Shown here in pieces: positions 7,818-18,500 of a stretch of 64,000 nt of DNA. The notes beneath the pieces are model-generated. The model made no database searches. It was not told the DNA's origin and saw nothing but the letters and a program-made list of their open reading frames with translations. The stretch spans positions 1-64,000 of the forward strand of contig NZ_BDQX01000011.1 in assembly GCF_003112455.1 (NCBI RefSeq). The letters are read 5' to 3'. This DNA is from Paenibacillus agaridevorans (lineage in GTDB: Bacteria; Bacillota; Bacilli; Paenibacillales; Paenibacillaceae). Position 1 is the first letter of the stretch. Every line of letters starts with the position of its first letter. A program made the position numbers and the translations under genes.

Positions 7818-9398
7818 ATGAAGGGATTTAAGAAAGGTTTGTGGCTGATGGCGCTCTGCTCGGCTGTGGTAATCGGCACTGCGGGTTGTAGCAGCTCAAC
7901 TTCAGAACAAGGTACGCAATCAAGTCCAAGCGCAGCACCATCTGTTACAGAAACGGCAAGCGCAGCACCTACAGCAATATTTCCATTGAAAGAAAAGGCT
8001 TCGTTCGAAATTTTCAATTCCGCTCATGATACGAAACCGCAATCTGGAAATGAACCCATTTTTGCGGAAATCGAAAAAAGAACGAATGTACAGCTGAAGT
8101 TGATCAATATACCCAATGCAAGCTATGAAGACAAGTATAAGGTGACACTGGTTTCCGGAGAATTGCCGGATGTCATGGAATCGAACTTAGCTTTGGCGAA
8201 AAGGTACGGTATGGATGGAGCCTTTATGGCGTTGGATGATTTATTAAATGAGTTCGGACCCAATATTTTGCAGGCGATTAAGGATGAGGGGGTGGAAGCT
8301 TCACTGAGGGCTTCCGACGGAAAAATTTATGGGATACCGTTTTTCACTATGCCGGGAGTCACCGCTTCCGTCCCACAATTCAGGCAGGATTGGCTGGATC
8401 AGGTCCAATTGAAAGCTCCTTCAACCCCGGATGAGTTCTATCAAGTTCTTAAAGCGTTCAAAGATGCGAAATTGGGTGGCGAAGAAACGATCCCGTTCGC
8501 TCCTCAAGGATATAATAACTTTCCGATTTTCAGAGCGTTCGGGGCCGATCATCGCATGTATTTGAACAGCGAAGGAGTGTTTCAATTCGGTCCTTCTCTC
8601 CCCGGGATGAAAGACGCACTGACGTTTTTAAACAAGCTTTTCACAGAAAAATTAATTGATCCCGAGTTTGCGATCATCTCGAAGCAGCAATGGGAAGCGA
8701 AAGTAAGCAATGGCACTGTGGGGTCCATCTATTTTAACCCGTCGCGCACCGACTTCTTTACGGATATACTCAAAAAGGAAAATCCGCAAGCCAAGATGGT
8801 AGGCAGTGGAGCGATCAAGAATAAAAACGGAATTGGCGAGCTGCTGCCCGATTATAGTCTAAAAGGCGTCATGGCGATTTCGTCCAAGTCCAAAAACGCG
8901 GAATTGATCGTGAAATTCTATAATTACTTGTACAGCCCTGAAGGCAAGCTACTGACGCAATATGGGATTGAAGGCACAAGCTATACTATGAAAGATGGAA
9001 AACCGCAATATACGGAAGAGTTCAAAAAGGATATGATCAATAATCCTGTGAAACTTGGCATAAGCACATCCAAATACTTCTTTAGCCCTCCAATGCCGAG
9101 TTTGTTCCAGGATCGCAATCAAGGCATGTTGGTGGCTGATGCCGTAGAAACGTCAAAACCTGATTGGACCAAGCAGGAGCCGCAGCTGAGCTTTACTCAA
9201 GAGGAGCAGGATATTGTATCCAAAAGCATGCAGCCGATTATGGATACAACGAGCGAATACATGATCAATTTCATCATGGGTCAAGAACCGATATCTAATT
9301 TCGATAAATTCGTCGGCGAATTAAATAAACGCGGCTTGGAAGATTTGGTCAAGACGTATAATGCGGCGTATCAACGCGCTTTGAAAGCTTCCCAATAA
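7818..9398 (+). CDS. Lipoprotein sugar-binding protein (LplA-like)
   Basis: A 526-residue extracellular solute-binding lipoprotein. The signal peptide ends in a lipobox-like TAGC, giving a lipidated Cys24, followed by a Ser/Ala/Pro-rich tether to about residue 55. The body is a two-lobed binding protein of the large LplA/YtcQ type. ATG 7818 follows AGGAGGGG at 7802-7809; the open frame extends upstream to 7503 but overlaps the permease and is not coding there. It should deliver oligosaccharides to the two permeases upstream. A strong terminator follows, although the catabolic genes beyond may be reached by readthrough. Confidence 0.9.
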   Translation: MKGFKKGLWLMALCSAVVIGTAGCSSSTSEQGTQSSPSAAPSVTETASAAPTAIFPLKEKASFEIFNSAHDTKPQSGNEPIFAEIEKRTNVQLKLINIPNASYEDKYKVTLVSGELPDVMESNLALAKRYGMDGAFMALDDLLNEFGPNILQAIKDEGVEASLRASDGKIYGIPFFTMPGVTASVPQFRQDWLDQVQLKAPSTPDEFYQVLKAFKDAKLGGEETIPFAPQGYNNFPIFRAFGADHRMYLNSEGVFQFGPSLPGMKDALTFLNKLFTEKLIDPEFAIISKQQWEAKVSNGTVGSIYFNPSRTDFFTDILKKENPQAKMVGSGAIKNKNGIGELLPDYSLKGVMAISSKSKNAELIVKFYNYLYSPEGKLLTQYGIEGTSYTMKDGKPQYTEEFKKDMINNPVKLGISTSKYFFSPPMPSLFQDRNQGMLVADAVETSKPDWTKQEPQLSFTQEEQDIVSKSMQPIMDTTSEYMINFIMGQEPISNFDKFVGELNKRGLEDLVKTYNAAYQRALKASQ

Positions 9399-9421
9399 TT
9401 TTTGAAGTCAATAGAACATTC

Positions 9422-9465
9422 TAAATAGGAAGGCAACTGCTGCCTTCCTATTTAGCGGTATTTTT
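9422..9465 (+). terminator. Strong terminator after the importer operon
   Basis: A 14-bp perfect stem (9422-9435 with 9441-9454), 5-base loop, and T run at about 9461-9465. It separates importer expression from the catabolic genes and may set a higher importer level. Confidence 0.85.
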
Positions 9466-9527
9466 ACTGCTCATCGCGCTAAGTCGTATCGTTTCTTCCG
9501 AGGATTTATAGAGAAGGAGAGTTCTAT

Positions 9528-11762
9528 ATGATATCGCTGTATTTTGAGAAGATTTCCATGCATCCAAGGTACGAAGAACCAAGTATGATTGCGGTGCCTT
9601 TCGCAAAAGGGGTATTAACAGATTCAACAACCGTATCTGTTCTTGACGGCCATGTAGCGGTTCCTACGCAAACGAGGGTGACCGCCAAATGGCCTGATGG
9701 TTCCGTTAAATGGCTGTTGTTGCATTTTCTAGCCGATCTTCCGGCTAATCTAGGCAAACGGTTCACCATATCGACTGACCGTGTTACAGTAACGCCTGCG
9801 GAATCGGTCATGGTCGAGTCGAACAATGGCATGCTTGTGATCCGTACAGGAGCGATCGAAGCGGAATTGACGGCGCCGGGAGGAATAGGGTTATTTCAAT
9901 CAGTGAAGCAAAACGGAGGTATCCCCACCCATGATGTGGTTGGGCCTGCCATAAAAGATGCCTCCAATCATGAATATGATTGTGAAATATCTGCAGATGG
10001 CTGGCGCATCATCGAAACGGGCCCTGTTCGATGTGTTGTTGAAGCAAAAGGCAAGCACCGATGTCGTGAAAATGAAAAAAAATGGTTTGATTTTGTTGCC
10101 CGAGTCTATGCGTTTTCCGGAAAATCGTGGTTGATGGTTGATTATCAGATCATAAATAAGGAGCCCGAGAGAGAGCAAGTGATTCATGCTTCCGAGCTAT
10201 ATGTTCGTTCCGCTCAGCATATTCTGACTTCCGCTCAACCTCGATTGGGGATTAGCCGCACCGAGGTCGATCGCAGAATGATGAGTGGGGCTACGGGAGA
10301 TCGGTTGTCTTGTACGTTTACAGCTGAGCTTCTTGAAAAAGAATTTATCGAGGACCAACCGGAAACGTTTGCGGGGACATTCTGGGCCGATCTGTCTGAA
10401 CCTGAGCAGGGCGGAATTAGTGTAACCTTGTTTCAGGCCAAACAAAATTTCCCAAAATCGTTGGAGGTTAATGGGGAAGAAATAACCGTCGGTATCATTC
10501 CCACGGGGCATCCAATTACAATGCTTCAGGGTATGGCCAAAACTCACCGATTGTTTCTGCATGTACATGGTGGGAAAGAAACGCTGGAAGAGGTTAACTT
10601 GCGCAGTCTTCAATTTCAGCTTGCGGATCATCCCGTTCTTGAAGCCGCTGCATTTGAGCGTGCCGGCATTATCGAATCGATTCCGGACGATCAAACCTTT
10701 GATTGGGTGGAGCGCGGATTTTATCGAATGGCGGACGGCCGTTCGAAAACGTATGGCATGTTGTATTGGGGCGATGCTCCCGATAAAAACTATACATTTC
10801 AAGGCAGAGGCGGCGGAGATTGGGTTTGGGTAAATAACGAGTATGATCTCCCGCATGCGATGATGCATTTGTATGCGAGAACTGGGAAAAGAAGATTTTA
10901 TGACTATTTGCTTAGAGCAGTGGAGCACTGGAAGGATGTGGATATACTCCACTATAGCTCCAATCCTATGCGCCATCAAGGCCAAGTGATGCATTCAGCC
11001 AATCATGTAACGGGAGAAGTAAAAGTATGCCATGAGTGGGTAGAAGGTTTGCTTGATTATTACCACTTAACGGGAGAAGAATCTGCTCTGGAGGCGGCAA
11101 TAGGTATCGGAGAAAATATCATGAGGCTGCTGAGTACTCCCCGTTACCAAGGTGAGGGAGGAATTTCTGCAAGAGAAAGTGGTTGGGCTCTACGTAGTTT
11201 GGGAGCTTTGTATAACGAGACCTACGACGATAAATGGCTGCAATCTGCCGATCATATCGTCGATCACTTCGAAGAATGGAAAAATAAGTATGGCGCATGG
11301 CTGGCTCCGGCTGCCGGTCATGTGGTTTATCGTTCTGGCTTCATGATCTGCATCGCGGTCAACAGTCTAATGCGTTATTATCGAATCCGCCCTGAGGTAC
11401 GGATTAAGCAGATGATCATAGATGCAATGGAGGATTATGTGGAGCATTGTTATGTAAAGGCTACGGGCTTGTTCTACTATAAAGAGCTGCCGAGTACCCA
11501 ACATTTACACACTAATCCGATCTGTCTGGAGTCTCTTTCGTATGCCTTTGAGTTTACTGGCGACAAGAAGTTTTTGGAGGTTGGTCGAGTTACGTTTAAA
11601 GAAGCCATACAAACAGTTGGCCCAGGAGACAAAGAGAGAAGAGAAATATCCGGTAATGCCCTTATTTTTTGGGGTGATAGTCCCAAGAAGTTTGCTCAAT
11701 ATTATTACCCGATTTTTTATTATTATCACACGATCGTAAAGGCAGGAATCAGTCTAAATTGA
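9528..11762 (+). CDS. PL26-like exo-rhamnogalacturonan lyase
   Basis: A 744-residue cytoplasmic protein (no signal peptide) resembling YetA and the PcRGLX/PL26 exo-acting rhamnogalacturonan lyases. The N-terminal beta domain contains the family signature WPDGSVKWLLLHF. After a second beta region, the C-terminal half from about residue 420 is a helical toroid starting near DWVWVNNEYDLPHA, with repeated aromatic helices. PL26 enzymes remove disaccharides from rhamnogalacturonan by beta-elimination, fitting an importer-linked locus that takes up pectin fragments. In Bacillus subtilis yetA sits beside lplABCD, the same gene order logic as here. ATG follows AGAAGGAGAG. Substrate not proven. Confidence 0.75.
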   Translation: MISLYFEKISMHPRYEEPSMIAVPFAKGVLTDSTTVSVLDGHVAVPTQTRVTAKWPDGSVKWLLLHFLADLPANLGKRFTISTDRVTVTPAESVMVESNNGMLVIRTGAIEAELTAPGGIGLFQSVKQNGGIPTHDVVGPAIKDASNHEYDCEISADGWRIIETGPVRCVVEAKGKHRCRENEKKWFDFVARVYAFSGKSWLMVDYQIINKEPEREQVIHASELYVRSAQHILTSAQPRLGISRTEVDRRMMSGATGDRLSCTFTAELLEKEFIEDQPETFAGTFWADLSEPEQGGISVTLFQAKQNFPKSLEVNGEEITVGIIPTGHPITMLQGMAKTHRLFLHVHGGKETLEEVNLRSLQFQLADHPVLEAAAFERAGIIESIPDDQTFDWVERGFYRMADGRSKTYGMLYWGDAPDKNYTFQGRGGGDWVWVNNEYDLPHAMMHLYARTGKRRFYDYLLRAVEHWKDVDILHYSSNPMRHQGQVMHSANHVTGEVKVCHEWVEGLLDYYHLTGEESALEAAIGIGENIMRLLSTPRYQGEGGISARESGWALRSLGALYNETYDDKWLQSADHIVDHFEEWKNKYGAWLAPAAGHVVYRSGFMICIAVNSLMRYYRIRPEVRIKQMIIDAMEDYVEHCYVKATGLFYYKELPSTQHLHTNPICLESLSYAFEFTGDKKFLEVGRVTFKEAIQTVGPGDKERREISGNALIFWGDSPKKFAQYYYPIFYYYHTIVKAGISLN

Positions 11763-11780
11763 AGAGGAGTGAGTCTACTT

Positions 11781-12599
11781 TTGAACGATGAAGTCCGATA
11801 TCACATGCTGCGCCCCGATCAAATTGTTGCCCGGAGGAAAGTGTGTCCGGTTGTGTATATTCCGATTGGCACACTGGAATGGCACGGGTTACATAATGCA
11901 GTCGGCGCCGATTCGTTGCAGGCGGAAGGCATTGCCATTCGCTGTGCCCGGCAAGGCGGTGGGCTCGTTTTTCCCCCATTGTACTATGGCGAGAGCCGGG
12001 TGGAATGTTTAATGGAAGCGAGTGCGCAGGATCGACATCTGATTGCTGAGAAAATGGAGCTTTCGCCTGACAATTTTCTTCCGGAGCGCATGCCTTTTTC
12101 CGCAACTGAGCAAGTGCTTAACTATGAGAAGCTTCTGCTTCACATTCTTGCCGAAGCGGAGTCGCTCGGCTTTCAAGTTGGCGTATTGGTAGCGGGTCAT
12201 TACCCATTGATCGACCATGCAAGGTCGGCGGCACTACTATTCAATAAACGAAAGTACAGTCGAAGTGTCGGCATGTTGGCTTGGGCGTTCGTCGATCATA
12301 TACTGATAGCCGATCAATACGAGGTTGCCGGCGATCATGCGGGAGGTTGGGAAACATCGCATATGATGGCTCTGCATCCCGAAACGGTCCGACTGGATTT
12401 GCTTCTGCCGCGAGGAGAACCGCTGATCGGCGTCGGCGGCAAGTTGGATGCTAGAGATTCAAGCGCGGAATTTGGCAATGAAATCATCGATGCCGCTGTC
12501 GAAATCGCAGTCAAGGAAACGCTGCACCGGCTGAAGAATCGTAGTGAGTATCACGGTCACGGACGCTCATTGCAAGAAGGACTGTGGAAACAGTCCTAA
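11781..12599 (+). CDS. Creatininase-fold amidohydrolase-like protein
   Basis: A 272-residue protein of the creatininase family (PF02633-type). Visible family motifs are GTLEWHG near residue 33, GADS soon after (metal-binding Glu, His and Asp), GHYP, and AGDHAGGWETSHM with the late Glu ligand. These enzymes use two metal ions to open cyclic amides or related bonds; relatives in sugar loci are not characterised to my knowledge. I chose TTG 11781 with GAGGAGTG 9-10 bases upstream rather than the GTG at 11769, which would overlap its own ribosome site. It lies between the lyase and a glycosidase in one run of genes. Confidence 0.8.
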   Translation: MNDEVRYHMLRPDQIVARRKVCPVVYIPIGTLEWHGLHNAVGADSLQAEGIAIRCARQGGGLVFPPLYYGESRVECLMEASAQDRHLIAEKMELSPDNFLPERMPFSATEQVLNYEKLLLHILAEAESLGFQVGVLVAGHYPLIDHARSAALLFNKRKYSRSVGMLAWAFVDHILIADQYEVAGDHAGGWETSHMMALHPETVRLDLLLPRGEPLIGVGGKLDARDSSAEFGNEIIDAAVEIAVKETLHRLKNRSEYHGHGRSLQEGLWKQS

Positions 12600-12630
12600 C
12601 CCAATCAGTGATTAATAAGGAGATACTTTC

Positions 12631-13830
12631 ATGCCAAGTTTAATAGAGCAAGCCTATGAAAAGGGTAAGCCCGGTTGGAAATCGATGCTGGAATATACGG
12701 TAGAGCTTCATAAAAAGTGCACTCGCGAACCGGCGCCTCCCTTTCAATATGCTTGGGAAGAAATTGGAACAGGATATTGCTATGGCCCGGCATACGGTCA
12801 CATTGATCTCACGCATGCAGCCTTAGACACGCTCCGTTATGAGCCGATTCATGCCAAAAATCAAATCTTAAATTACTTGAGCCTGCAGACTGCCGACGGA
12901 TTGATCCCCGGCTGCATTTGGTTTAAGGAGGGCGAGGTGAAATGGAGCACGGTGAAAGGGCATCCTCCGTTTTGGCCGGTGGCCGTTCAGGATTTTTATG
13001 ACTTGTATGGTGATGTTGATTTTTTGAAAACAGCCTACAAAGCTCTGCTTCGTCAAATCGGTTGGTTTGAAACAAAACGAAAGGCCGAATACGAAGGCTA
13101 TTATTATATCGACCTATGGAAAAAAGTTTGGGAAAGCGGAGTCGATGACGGAATTCGTTATGTCAATGCCACTCCGGGTCCTTATGCGTGTGTCGATGCG
13201 ACTGCCCATGTTTATCAAATGCATGTATACGCTGCACAATGGGCGGGGCTTCTTGACATGCCGGTCGAATCCGAGAAATGGCAAACGAGAGCCAAGCAGC
13301 TTGCGGAATTTATGCGCGTCGCCTTGTTCGATGAGGAAACCGCACTATTCCACGATATTTGGTCGGTCAATAATACTCGAAACCGGCATCTTACTTTTGA
13401 GGGCATGTGGCCGATGATTGTAGGTGCGGCAACTATGGAGCAAGCGAATCGCGTAATCGATGAAAATGTATTGAATCCGAAGCGTTTTTTCACCAATCAT
13501 CCAATTCCGACTATCGCTCTGGAGGATCCGGCATTTGAACTGCGTATGTGGCGGGGGCCTTCCTGGAACTGTATCACCTATTGGGTAGCCCGGGGTTGTA
13601 CCTTGTATGGAAGAAACGATGCGGCCAAAATAATTCTGGAACGCGCATTGGACAGTACAGCTGAACAATTTATAAAAACGGGAACGTTATGGGAGTTTTA
13701 TCATCCTCATGGAGGACAACAGACGGAGCTTCAAAGAAAGCCTTATACCGAGTTCAACCAGCCATGCAGGGAATATATGGGTCATAATCCTCTAATCGCA
13801 ATGACCGATTTATGGGCTTCCTTAAACTAA
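12631..13830 (+). CDS. (alpha/alpha)6 glycoside hydrolase, GH63/MGH1-like
   Basis: A 399-residue cytoplasmic glycosidase-like protein. The repeated helical hairpins and the motifs WESGVDDGIRY, DATAHVYQMH, FEGMWPM and WRGPSWN with a late ELQRKPYTEFNQPC segment resemble the six-hairpin catalytic domain of GH63-type and trehalase-like enzymes. The Asp of ESGVDD and a late Glu are candidate acid and base residues. It is probably a hydrolase for an imported, lyase-trimmed oligosaccharide. AAGGAG lies before ATG 12631. The next gene starts 20 bases after the stop, so they are in one operon. Confidence 0.75.
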   Translation: MPSLIEQAYEKGKPGWKSMLEYTVELHKKCTREPAPPFQYAWEEIGTGYCYGPAYGHIDLTHAALDTLRYEPIHAKNQILNYLSLQTADGLIPGCIWFKEGEVKWSTVKGHPPFWPVAVQDFYDLYGDVDFLKTAYKALLRQIGWFETKRKAEYEGYYYIDLWKKVWESGVDDGIRYVNATPGPYACVDATAHVYQMHVYAAQWAGLLDMPVESEKWQTRAKQLAEFMRVALFDEETALFHDIWSVNNTRNRHLTFEGMWPMIVGAATMEQANRVIDENVLNPKRFFTNHPIPTIALEDPAFELRMWRGPSWNCITYWVARGCTLYGRNDAAKIILERALDSTAEQFIKTGTLWEFYHPHGGQQTELQRKPYTEFNQPCREYMGHNPLIAMTDLWASLN

Positions 13831-13850
13831 AAATGGGAGGGGGACAATCT

Positions 13851-15332
13851 ATGAAGAACCAATCCCGTCCAAACGTTTTAATATTTATGCCAGACCAAAT
13901 GCAGGCTCAGGTCACATTTCCCGGTCATCCTTGCAAAACCCCGAACATAGATAAAATCGGCAAATCGGGTGTTAACTTTCAGTTCGCATACCCGCCTATG
14001 GCGCATTGCTGTCCGGCAAGAGCTTCGTTGATGACTGGTCTTTATCCTTCACAGCATGGAGTATTCAATAACGTTTCAAATGATCAAGCGATCCGTATTC
14101 AGCTAAACCCGGGAATCGAAACATTTTCGGAGAGTTTGGCGGACAGCGGTTATCAAATGTATTACGCAGGGAAATGGCATGTTTCGGCTGTAGAAACTCC
14201 GCAATCCAGAGGTTGGACGGAATTGTATTTGAAGGAACAGGAAATCGATAATGGGAAACGAAGGCGTTCATACCAGGAAATGATATGCGAAAGCGGTACA
14301 AGAAGTCGCAAACGCGGAGAAATCTTACGTCCTGGCTGGGGAAGCAATATCCTTTATGGTACATCGGAGAAAACCTACACGGAGTTAGACGACTACGAAT
14401 GCGTCCATCAAGCCATTTCGCAATTGGACCGACTGAAAGACAGTGAAGATCCCTGGTGTATGTATATAGGACCGAACGGTCCGCATGATCCATTTGTTAT
14501 TCCAGAAAAATACGGCTCTATGTATGATCCTGATCTGATACAATTGCCGCCTAATTATCATGATGATCTGCAGGATAAACCCCGAATCTATCAACGCATG
14601 AGAAAAGTGTTCAGCCAGTTTAGCGAAGCGGAGGTTAAGGAATCCATAGCGCATTATTGGGGGTACTGCACGCTGATTGACGATTTATTTGGTGAAGTTC
14701 TTGATGCATTGGATCGGAACGGACAGATGGATCATACATGGATTGTCTTCGTTTCCGATCATGGAGAACATGCCGGGGCACACGGTTTATACTGCAAAGG
14801 TATCAGTATGTTCGATGAAGGGTATCGCGTTCCTCTCATTATAAGTTCTCCCAAGCTTGTTATGAATCCGGGAAGAATAGTTGAACAATTTGTTACACTT
14901 ATGGATATTTCACCTACATTAATCGAACTCACCGGAGCAGAACCGTTGAGCAAAACATGCGGGCACAGCCTGATTCCGTTCCTCTCAGGTAAAACTCCGG
15001 ATAACTGGCGGGACAGCATATACGCCCAATGCAACGGGACCGAATTATACTATACCAGCCGGATGGTCAAGACGAAGAAGTATAAATTCGTCTATAATCC
15101 AACCGACTTCGACGAGTTATACGACCTGGAATCAGATCCGCTTGAAATGCACAATATTGCGAGCTTTCCGGATTCGAAAGACGTTCTGAAGGAAATGTAC
15201 AGCAAAATGTGGGAGCATGCTTTTCAATCGGAGGATACGAATTTCGTGAAATACTATCCCGTTATTACAGGTGAGTATGGTCCAGCTATAGTCAACTCAA
15301 AGGAAAGTAGGATGAAACATAAGCAAATGTAG
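13851..15332 (+). CDS. Type I sulfatase (formylglycine enzyme)
   Basis: A 493-residue arylsulfatase-superfamily protein. The core motif CCPARASLMTG matches C-x-P-x-R, with Cys53 as the residue to be converted to formylglycine; Asp15 and a VSDHGEHAG segment give the calcium-site residues. No signal peptide is visible, so it should act inside the cell on imported sulfated sugars. ATG 13851 follows GGAGGGGG at 13836-13843; an upstream in-frame ATG at 13812 overlaps the previous gene. No formylglycine-generating enzyme or anaerobic maturase gene is in the window. Its presence suggests a sulfated glycan, or that the family member cleaves another ester. Confidence 0.85.
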   Translation: MKNQSRPNVLIFMPDQMQAQVTFPGHPCKTPNIDKIGKSGVNFQFAYPPMAHCCPARASLMTGLYPSQHGVFNNVSNDQAIRIQLNPGIETFSESLADSGYQMYYAGKWHVSAVETPQSRGWTELYLKEQEIDNGKRRRSYQEMICESGTRSRKRGEILRPGWGSNILYGTSEKTYTELDDYECVHQAISQLDRLKDSEDPWCMYIGPNGPHDPFVIPEKYGSMYDPDLIQLPPNYHDDLQDKPRIYQRMRKVFSQFSEAEVKESIAHYWGYCTLIDDLFGEVLDALDRNGQMDHTWIVFVSDHGEHAGAHGLYCKGISMFDEGYRVPLIISSPKLVMNPGRIVEQFVTLMDISPTLIELTGAEPLSKTCGHSLIPFLSGKTPDNWRDSIYAQCNGTELYYTSRMVKTKKYKFVYNPTDFDELYDLESDPLEMHNIASFPDSKDVLKEMYSKMWEHAFQSEDTNFVKYYPVITGEYGPAIVNSKESRMKHKQM

Positions 15333-15433
15333 AATTTGCGTACCAAGGTGAAAAAGTAAGAACACCTGTAATGGATATGACTTACGGACTTGTAGAATAT
15401 CATTGCCATTTGGAAATTGAGCACTTGATAAGT

Positions 15434-15447
15434 TGTGAACGCTTGCA
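15434..15447. promoter_or_regulatory. Candidate cre site before the beta-helix gene
   Basis: TGTGAACGCTTGCA fits the CcpA site TGNAARCGNWWWCA with two mismatches and lies about 130 bases before the start of the secreted beta-helix gene. The 15333-15576 gap also contains a short open frame that I do not believe is coding. Confidence 0.35.
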
Positions 15448-15576
15448 TATGCTTTTCTTAACTCGATGGGGCCAACACAATTGCGAAATAATATCTGTAA
15501 TTCATTATGAAGAAAGAGGGGAGGTTCGTACTTACCGAGGGCATTTAGCAAATAATAAAAGGAGGTTTACAATTAA

Positions 15577-18500
15577 ATGGCTGTCAAATCGAAACCAAGA
15601 TGGAGATCCTTGTTTATTGCAGCATTATTGATTTCATTTGTTATTCCTAATTCCATATTTGCAGGTTATACACATGCGCCTGTTGTTATTACCAGTCCGT
15701 CTTCTCCTATCCACATAACAGTGAACGGCGACACCGTGAAATCGGATGTACCGCCTAAGTTTATTGATGGTAAAATATGGGTTTCTGCTGAGACGATGGC
15801 TCATTACTTATATTCGGTGTTCTATGAGTCTATCGATGGCAATCAATTTGTTCTAAAAAATGATTATTATGAAATGACCGCTGAATACGGAAGCAACCAG
15901 GTTACATTAAATAACAGTTCAACGATTGCCACGCGAATGCCCTTTAAGGATGGGGTCAGAAGCTTTATCCCCTTGGATACTCTGATGTATGCCTTTGAAG
16001 CAACATACACGTGGAATGCCTCGACCAATACCGCAGAAGTTCTCTTTGATGAAAACCGACATATTGCCGATGAAGCCGCATTGCCGGTAGCAGTTCCGGG
16101 TGTTGATATTACGGCCGTGGGAAAATCGAGAGATGGATACTATAGTATTCCTTCCTCCGATCCGAATGCTGTAGTTACGGTATGGCGGAAATCGGCGGAT
16201 CCGGCCAACTATGTAATACCTGCTCAACCGAGAAATACGGGAAACGCCTGGGTTATTCAGCCCAAACCCGGTTATAATGCGACAACGGGAGCCTTCGAAG
16301 GAGCGATTAGTTATCTGGCCGGAACCGGCGGAACTAACGAAATCATAAGAGTGAGAATTGAATACTCCGACGGCGTAACGCCGGATAAGGTATTTAAAAC
16401 AACCATTTCCACAACCAGTCAATACGGTTCCGGAAATCCTATTCCCAATACAGGCGGCCAGCTGCTATTGAGAACTACGTTCAATAATATAAGCATGTAT
16501 CTGAATTATGCCGGTTATACGACTCCTGGCGATACGTTTACTTATACCCTTCCGATTGCTGCTCCAAACACAATGCAGGTTGTTCTTGACCCTGCCAATG
16601 AGGTGCGCTTCAGGAAAGTAGGAACCATACCCTGGGAAAATGGTCTTGCACTGGCCTACGATTCGCCTAACAAGCAGTTCAGAGGCTCTATCGTCGGTCT
16701 CGAGCCCGACACGGAATATGAAGTGGAGGTTAAAGTACTCAAGGACAACTCTACGTACACCCAAACGATAAGAACATGGAAAGAAGAAGTCCCGATTGCA
16801 ACGGATATCCCGATCGCATCCATCTATGAGCCGGGAAAACCGTTGTCCATTCAAGGGATAAGAGGAACACCCAACGGATATATCCGTATCATTGGAGATG
16901 GCAGTACGGTTGTCGAAGTCTCCGATGAATTCTGGGAAGCGGTATCGATCGGACAGTCCGAATATGTGATTTTGGAAAACTTAATCATACGTGGAGGCAA
17001 GAGAAGCGCCATATCGGTTCTCAGCTCCAGTCACCACATCCGAATTATTAATAATGATATTTCCAATTTTGGTAGAGTAGCCACACAATATCTGGGCAAA
17101 CAAACGATTACCTCGCATGCAGATCCGAATTTAGCGGTTGACTTGCGTACAGGGCATCTTTACTCGGCCAACGCCACGCCTGTGAACAATGACTCCGGTA
17201 TTTTTGTAAGTGACGCGAGCAATCTCGTCATTGAAAAAAACTACATTCATGACGCCAGAACCAAATCCAATGCATGGAACGCCGGCGGCGGCAGAGGGTG
17301 GTATGAAAATGCACCGGGATTCTTCGAATGGAATGAAAAACATCCTCAAGGTGTAAGCGGCATGTATGCAAGAGGCGGACAAGGTGTCGTTATTCGCTAT
17401 AACGACATTGTCGGAAGCGATGATCACCGGTTTAACGCTGGCATTGAAACGTTTGTAAACGGCGATAGAGACGGCGGCGTTGGAACGGATTCCGACGTGT
17501 ACGGCAATTATTTGGCGTATGCTCAAGCCGACAGCATGGAATTAGAAGGCGCGGATATGAACTTAAGGTTCTACAACAACAAAATAGAAGGAGTCTCCGG
17601 CGGCTTCGGCATGGATTCCAATTATGTAGGTCCTGTTTATGTGTATAGAAATCTTCTAATGAACTTGGGTGACGAGTGGGGATTGATTCAAGGAATAACC
17701 AAGCACGGAACAGCTCCTAGAGAATGGACGAAGGGGCTCGGAGTTAACTATCTGTTTAATAATACCATTCTTAGTTCATTAGGTCATATAACCCGTAAAG
17801 ACGCTCAAATCTATAGACCGTATTATCGGAATAATATTATTGAATCCATTGATAGTCCTGTTGGCGGTCAAAACGTAATTACGATTAAACATATGTATAA
17901 TTATCCCGGCGCGAGCTACGATTTTGACTTGTTTAACGGGACCTCGGCATCCACGAATGCCACTAGTACCGGAGGACCTGCGCCAATTGTTGAGCCTAAT
18001 GGGATAACGGGAGTAAAAACCGGAACCGCCATTGCTCCTGATTCCAGCAAAAAGGCAACGTTTACCAACAGAGCCGAAGGTGATTTAAGCCAAACAAGCG
18101 GAAGTCTTGGTTTTGATGCGGGTACAACCATTCCGAACTTTGTAACCGCGGCTGATTACGCAGGAGTCGCTCCTGATATTGGGGCCATAGAAAGCGGAAA
18201 AGATGTGATTATTCCTACCAGACCAACCGCTTTAAGGTCGGATGGCAGCAAGTATCAGGTTAACATTACAGGCAATGCAACTCAACAAGTCACGATCAAA
18301 ACAGCCGGTGTTCCAACAGGAACCCAATATGATTTGCTGAAAAACAATGATTATGATTGGTTTACCGTTACAAATTCACTAGGGAATACCCAAGGCACTA
18401 TAACGGAGGGTGTTGACTTGGTACTCACTGTAACAGGCAACCCCAAGAAAATCGGCAAAAATTTCTTAGGCGAGCAATTTGGAACTACCATTACAAAAGG

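Noticed and set aside
10197-10994. 265-codon open frame on the minus strand
   Set aside because: Lies wholly opposite the PL26-like gene, with no ribosome site and a His/Arg-rich composition typical of an antisense shadow.
15371-15631. 86-codon open frame before the beta-helix gene
   Set aside because: No ribosome site, overlaps the true start of the next gene and its own composition is not protein-like.
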